Shown here one piece after another: positions 6,196-7,507 of a stretch of DNA of 7,507 nucleotides. The position numbers were made by a program, and so were the translations under genes. Within the stretch, counting starts at the first letter, position 1; every line of letters begins with the position of its first letter. The DNA is from Bacillota bacterium (GTDB lineage Bacteria; Bacillota; Bacilli; Tumebacillales; Effusibacillaceae), in contig JAGVBM010000275.1 in assembly GCA_020059765.1 (NCBI GenBank), forward strand, positions 1-7,507, read 5' to 3'. The notes below the pieces were generated by a model. That model saw nothing but the letters and a program-made list of their open reading frames with translations, did no database searches and was not told the origin of the DNA.

Positions 6196-6480
6196 TCACG
6201 GACGTTCCAGGGCAAAGGAACCCCATTCAAACGTCACCGCAAATTCTTCTTCGCAGCATGTCACCCGATCCCCGGGCTGAACATCGTCCGGTAATTCAAT
6301 TTCCTTATCGCATACGGGACAAGACGCTTTTTTTACGACGATTCCCTGCAATTTTCCGGCGTGCTCAACGAGCCGCAGCGAGACTCCGGCTCAGTTTGGG
6401 CACATGACTCGGTCGCCCGCTTTTGCATCTTTTGGAATCGAGATATTCTGTTCACAAACGGGACAAAACACAGTATTCAT
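6196..6480 (-). CDS. Double zinc-ribbon protein with in-frame UGA (likely selenoprotein)
   Basis: A 94-residue protein read from ATG 6480, with UGA at codon 30 taken as selenocysteine. Two tandem LysW-like ribbon units are visible. Unit 1 has FCPVCEQNISIPKDA then DRVMCPNU, giving C6, C9, C27 and U30, so Sec replaces the fourth metal ligand. Unit 2 has SCPVCDKEIELPDDV then DRVTCCEEEF, giving C54, C57, C75 and C76, so its second knuckle is altered. After the UGA the frame stays coding-like and repeats unit 1, which shows that the frame is real on both sides. A ribosome binding site GGAAGTGATC (6495-6486) overlaps the stop of the glutaredoxin gene, and a TAG precedes the ATG. The next UGA (6196-6198) is taken as the stop; reading through it would add 22 residues to a TAA at 6127. 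Function unknown; metal binding is likely. The alternative is a pseudogene. Confidence 0.72.
6356..6390 (-). promoter_or_regulatory. Candidate bacterial SECIS element of the zinc-ribbon gene
   Basis: Counting RNA bases after UGA: bases 2-5 (CCGG) can pair with 32-35 (CCGG) as a lower stem. Bases 16-21 (CGGCUC) pair with 25-28 plus 30-31 (GAGC, then CG) with A29 bulged on the 3' side, closing a GUU triloop at 22-24. The loop distance and the G at its first position agree with bacterial SECIS rules. A competing fold, GAGCCG with CGGCTC, starts inside the UGA itself. Confidence 0.6.
6391..6393 (-). other. Probable Sec codon (UGA) in the zinc-ribbon gene
   Basis: UGA at codon 30 stands where a zinc ribbon needs the last Cys of CPxC (C27-P-N-U30). 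The local string CCAAACTGAGCC matches the UGA context of the neighbouring glutaredoxin gene over AACTGAGC, and the same amino acids (P-N-U-A) result. Cys codons TGC and TGT are one base from TGA, so a point mutation is the main alternative. Confidence 0.7.
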
Positions 6481-6487
6481 CTAGCGA

Positions 6488-6736
6488 TCACTTCCGTTGC
6501 AGATTTAGAGCCCGTTCCACTTTTCCCCGGTCCCAGCCGACAATCACCTGTTCACCGATGATGATAACCGGGGTTGCCATGGCACCGGAAAGCTGAATCA
6601 TTTCATCAATGGCTGCCGGATCTGAACTGACATCGACAGCTTCAAATTCGACTCCCTTGGACGAAAGAAACTCTCTCGCCATTTTGCAGGGAGCTCAGTT
6701 AGGGCTTGAAAACACTTTCACCTTCAGTTGTGACAT
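6488..6736 (-). CDS. Glutaredoxin-like protein with UxxC active site (likely selenoprotein)
   Basis: An 82-residue thioredoxin-fold protein read from ATG 6736, with UGA at codon 14 taken as selenocysteine. The N-terminus is MSQLKVKVFSSPN-U14-A-P-C17-KMAREFL, the normal beta1, CxxC, alpha1 layout of NrdH/YruB-type glutaredoxins, with Sec in place of the nucleophilic Cys. The rest fits the family: GVEFEAVDVSSDP (beta2), the cis-Pro segment ATPVIIIGEQVIVGWD, and a final helix. Length is normal. The start has a perfect AGGAGG at 6748-6743, 6 nt away, and lies upstream of the UGA, so the ribosome begins before it. The shorter reading from M19 (6682) has no ribosome binding site and loses the active site. 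The gene ends in UGA at 6488-6490, so other UGAs act as stops. It lies 39 nt after the ArsR-family gene and 7 nt before the zinc-ribbon gene. Role: thiol or metal redox, inferred. Confidence 0.85.
6651..6694 (-). promoter_or_regulatory. Candidate bacterial SECIS element of the glutaredoxin gene
   Basis: Counting RNA bases after UGA: bases 2-7 (CUCCCU) pair with 38-43 (AGGGAG), a six-pair lower stem that a G-U pair at 1:44 can extend. Bases 8-14 form a 5'-side internal loop. Bases 15-23 (GGCGAGAGA) pair with 27-36 (UCUUUCGUCC) with U34 bulged, closing a GUU triloop at 24-26. A bulged base in the upper stem, a G at the start of the apical loop and a loop about 24 nt after UGA fit bacterial SECIS elements. 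Confidence 0.75.
6695..6697 (-). other. Probable Sec codon (UGA) in the glutaredoxin gene
   Basis: UGA is codon 14, exactly at the catalytic N-terminal Cys of the CxxC motif; the second Cys (C17, TGC) is kept. Sec at the nucleophilic position of UxxC is the pattern known for thioredoxin-fold selenoproteins. The frame is open and conserved-looking on both sides. Confidence 0.85.
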
Positions 6737-6775
6737 AGTGTACCTCCTAAATCATGGTTTTATCGGTGCCGGATG

Positions 6776-7111
6776 CTACATCCTTGTACAAGAATTGATA
6801 TGGGCAGCATTGTCTGCTACCACTTGTCGTGCCAATTCCATGATCTGGCTCACCCGTTTGTCCGTGATTTGATAATACACGTACTTGCCGTCCTGGCGGG
6901 AGGAGACGTACCCGCACCATTTCAAACAGGCCAGATGATTTGAAATCTGGCTTTGCGAGGCCCCCAGGGTGTTAACGAGTTCGCCGACACTTTTTTCCCC
7001 GTCCAAGAGAAGTTCTACAATTCGATATCGTACAGGATTGGACAATCCTTGAAAAAACTTGGCATACAATTCGGATTGAATGACATGCATCACTTTAAGC
7101 GGTTCGTCCAC
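6776..7111 (-). CDS. ArsR/SmtB-family metal sensor, CmtR-like
   Basis: A 111-aa winged-helix repressor. The helix-turn-helix covers about residues 41-66 (SVGELVNTLGASQSQISNHL then ACLKWCGYV) and is followed by the beta-wing SSRQDGKYVYYQITD (70-84). The alpha3 motif ELCVC(D/G)L of classical ArsR/CadC sensors is absent. Instead there are C62 and C66 (CLKWC) in and after the recognition helix, and C108 in the C-terminal tail. This is the layout of mycobacterial CmtR, a Cd(II)/Pb(II) sensor that uses two cysteines four residues apart there plus one tail cysteine. The start is GTG 7111, with AAAGGAGA 6 nt upstream. It is the first gene of the operon with the two UGA-containing genes, and a palindrome over its -10 suggests autoregulation. 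Metal identity (Cd, Pb or another thiophilic ion) is inferred from family likeness only. Confidence 0.9.
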   Translation of the reverse strand: MDEPLKVMHVIQSELYAKFFQGLSNPVRYRIVELLLDGEKSVGELVNTLGASQSQISNHLACLKWCGYVSSRQDGKYVYYQITDKRVSQIMELARQVVADNAAHINSCTRM

Positions 7112-7141
7112 CGGCAGTCTCCTTTCCTATGAATACAAATC

Positions 7142-7164
7142 ATTATATCATGAAATTATGATAT
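7142..7164 (-). promoter_or_regulatory. -10 and palindromic operator of the ArsR-family operon
   Basis: On the minus strand TATAAT lies at 7147-7142, about 30 nt upstream of the GTG start. It overlaps a perfect inverted repeat, ATATCAT (7145-7151) and ATGATAT (7158-7164), with a 6-nt spacer. AT-rich dyads of this size over the promoter are typical ArsR/SmtB operators. No clear -35 hexamer is seen. Confidence 0.6.
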
Positions 7165-7170
7165 GTTATG

Positions 7171-7199
7171 AAAATGTTCCTTTTGCAAGGAGCATTTTT
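7171..7199 (+). other. 12-bp hairpin with T-tail between divergent genes
   Basis: AAAATGTTCCTT (7171-7182) pairs with AAGGAGCATTTT (7187-7198) through one G-U pair, with loop TTGC and a TTTTT run at 7195-7199. In form it is a Rho-independent terminator on the plus strand, yet it lies between two divergent genes. It could insulate the copper-protein gene, act as an attenuator in its leader, or serve as a second operator. Confidence 0.5.
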
Positions 7200-7291
7200 G
7201 AGGATGCTGCACAAAATAGGCATTTATCCAAATCGGGACAATTGCGGGTAGGCATACATTACATTATGAAATGAAACCAGGAGGTCAGTCC

Positions 7292-7507
7292 ATGTACCCC
7301 ATGTACCCCATGCCCTATACTGCCAGCCATGTAATGATGACACACCCTAATATCGTCAGGACTGTGCAAAATTGCGAGTCTCATTGCGAACATACGAGTG
7401 CCATGTTATTACGGTATCCGGACATCCAAAATAGGACCGCCCAATTGCAGTTGTTGCATGATTGCGCCCATATTTGTGCGACGACAGCCTCTCTGCTGGC
7501 AAGTCAC
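7292..7507 (+). CDS. Four-helix-bundle Cys-rich copper-binding protein, N-terminal part
   Basis: The first 72 codons are visible and the frame is open at the right edge. After a Met/Tyr/Pro start (MYPMYPMPYT) come helices with the CxxxC spacing of the DUF326/Csp family (B. subtilis YhjQ type): NCESHCEHTSAMLL with C28 and C32, and DCAHICATTASLL with C58 and C62. In this family cysteines line the inside of a four-helix bundle and hold many Cu(I) ions for storage or detoxification. Met and His residues are also frequent here. The family usually spans a little over 100 residues, so roughly the second half is missing. The start is ATG 7292, with AGGAGG at 7279-7284, 7 nt upstream; in-frame ATGs at 7301 and 7310 lack a ribosome binding site of their own. 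It diverges from the CmtR-like repressor and may share its control. Confidence 0.87.
   Translation, partial: MYPMYPMPYTASHVMMTHPNIVRTVQNCESHCEHTSAMLLRYPDIQNRTAQLQLLHDCAHICATTASLLASH

Noticed and set aside
6138..6561. Plus-strand open frames opposite the glutaredoxin and zinc-ribbon genes
   Set aside because: They lack ribosome binding sites and domain features; the minus strand shows conserved cysteine motifs once the two UGAs are read through.
6488..6697. General reassignment of UGA to an amino acid
   Set aside because: UGA ends ccdA, the Lgt-like gene, both two-component genes and the glutaredoxin gene, and Trp is encoded by TGG throughout, so recoding must be local.
6196..6736. Pseudogene interpretation of both UGA-containing genes
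   Set aside because: Decay would be expected to hit random codons and cause frameshifts. Here both UGAs fall on motif Cys positions with the same octamer context and similar downstream folds, and no other lesion is seen. It remains the main alternative if the genome lacks Sec machinery.
6784..6793. Palindrome CTTGTACAAG, similar to TTGTACAA at 896-903
   Set aside because: It lies inside the coding end of the ArsR-family gene and the shared core is short, so chance is the simpler reading.
1..7507. CRISPR array, insertion sequence, tRNA or rRNA
   Set aside because: No spaced direct repeats, transposase motifs, terminal inverted repeats, cloverleaf or rRNA-like segments were seen; the only tandem array is the 9-bp coding repeat.

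Overview
The window looks like a chromosomal segment of a spore-forming-type Bacillota (class Bacilli, perhaps near Alicyclobacillaceae). This is inferred from strong AGGAGG-type ribosome binding sites, a TTG start, moderate GC content and Gram-positive gene families. The theme is extracytoplasmic thiol redox and copper or soft-metal handling.

Layout, left to right. (1) Positions 1-815, minus strand: the N-terminal 271 codons of a secreted multicopper oxidase with a Met-rich insert, running off the left edge. (2) Divergent from it, 980-5103, a tight five-gene plus-strand operon: ccdA (membrane thiol reductant carrier), a TlpA/ResA-like thioredoxin (WCPPC), an Lgt-like membrane protein that has lost the Lgt catalytic motifs, an OmpR-type response regulator and its histidine kinase. 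The last genes overlap or abut, and a strong hairpin at 5176-5217 follows. (3) Two small plus-strand genes of unknown function: a 65-aa coiled-coil protein and a 92-aa acidic single-pass membrane protein, each followed by a terminator. (4) A minus-strand operon, 7111 to 6196: a CmtR-like ArsR-family metal sensor, a glutaredoxin-like protein and a small double zinc-ribbon protein. (5) At the right edge, divergent from the sensor, the first 72 codons of a Cys-rich four-helix copper-binding protein.

The most important observation is that both genes downstream of the metal sensor contain one in-frame UGA exactly where the family has a metal- or redox-active cysteine. In the glutaredoxin this gives U14-A-P-C17; in the zinc ribbon it turns the second CPxC into CPNU. 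Both UGAs sit in the same octamer AACTGAGC. Both are followed by a foldable RNA with the same design: a lower stem starting 1-2 nt after UGA, a 5'-side internal loop, an upper stem with one bulged base on the 3' side, and a GUU triloop whose G is 22-24 nt after UGA. I read this as two selenocysteine genes with bacterial SECIS elements, forming a metal-regulated selenoprotein operon. Conventional gene calling would truncate the first gene at 6682 and miss the second.

How the parts may work together (inference): CcdA passes electrons outward to the TlpA-like protein, supporting assembly or protection of extracytoplasmic cysteine or copper proteins. The multicopper oxidase and the four-helix protein oxidise or store copper. 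The CmtR-like sensor controls a small Sec/Cys module that could bind or reduce soft metals or repair thiols. No gene for Sec synthesis or insertion lies in this window, so the Sec reading depends on the rest of the genome.
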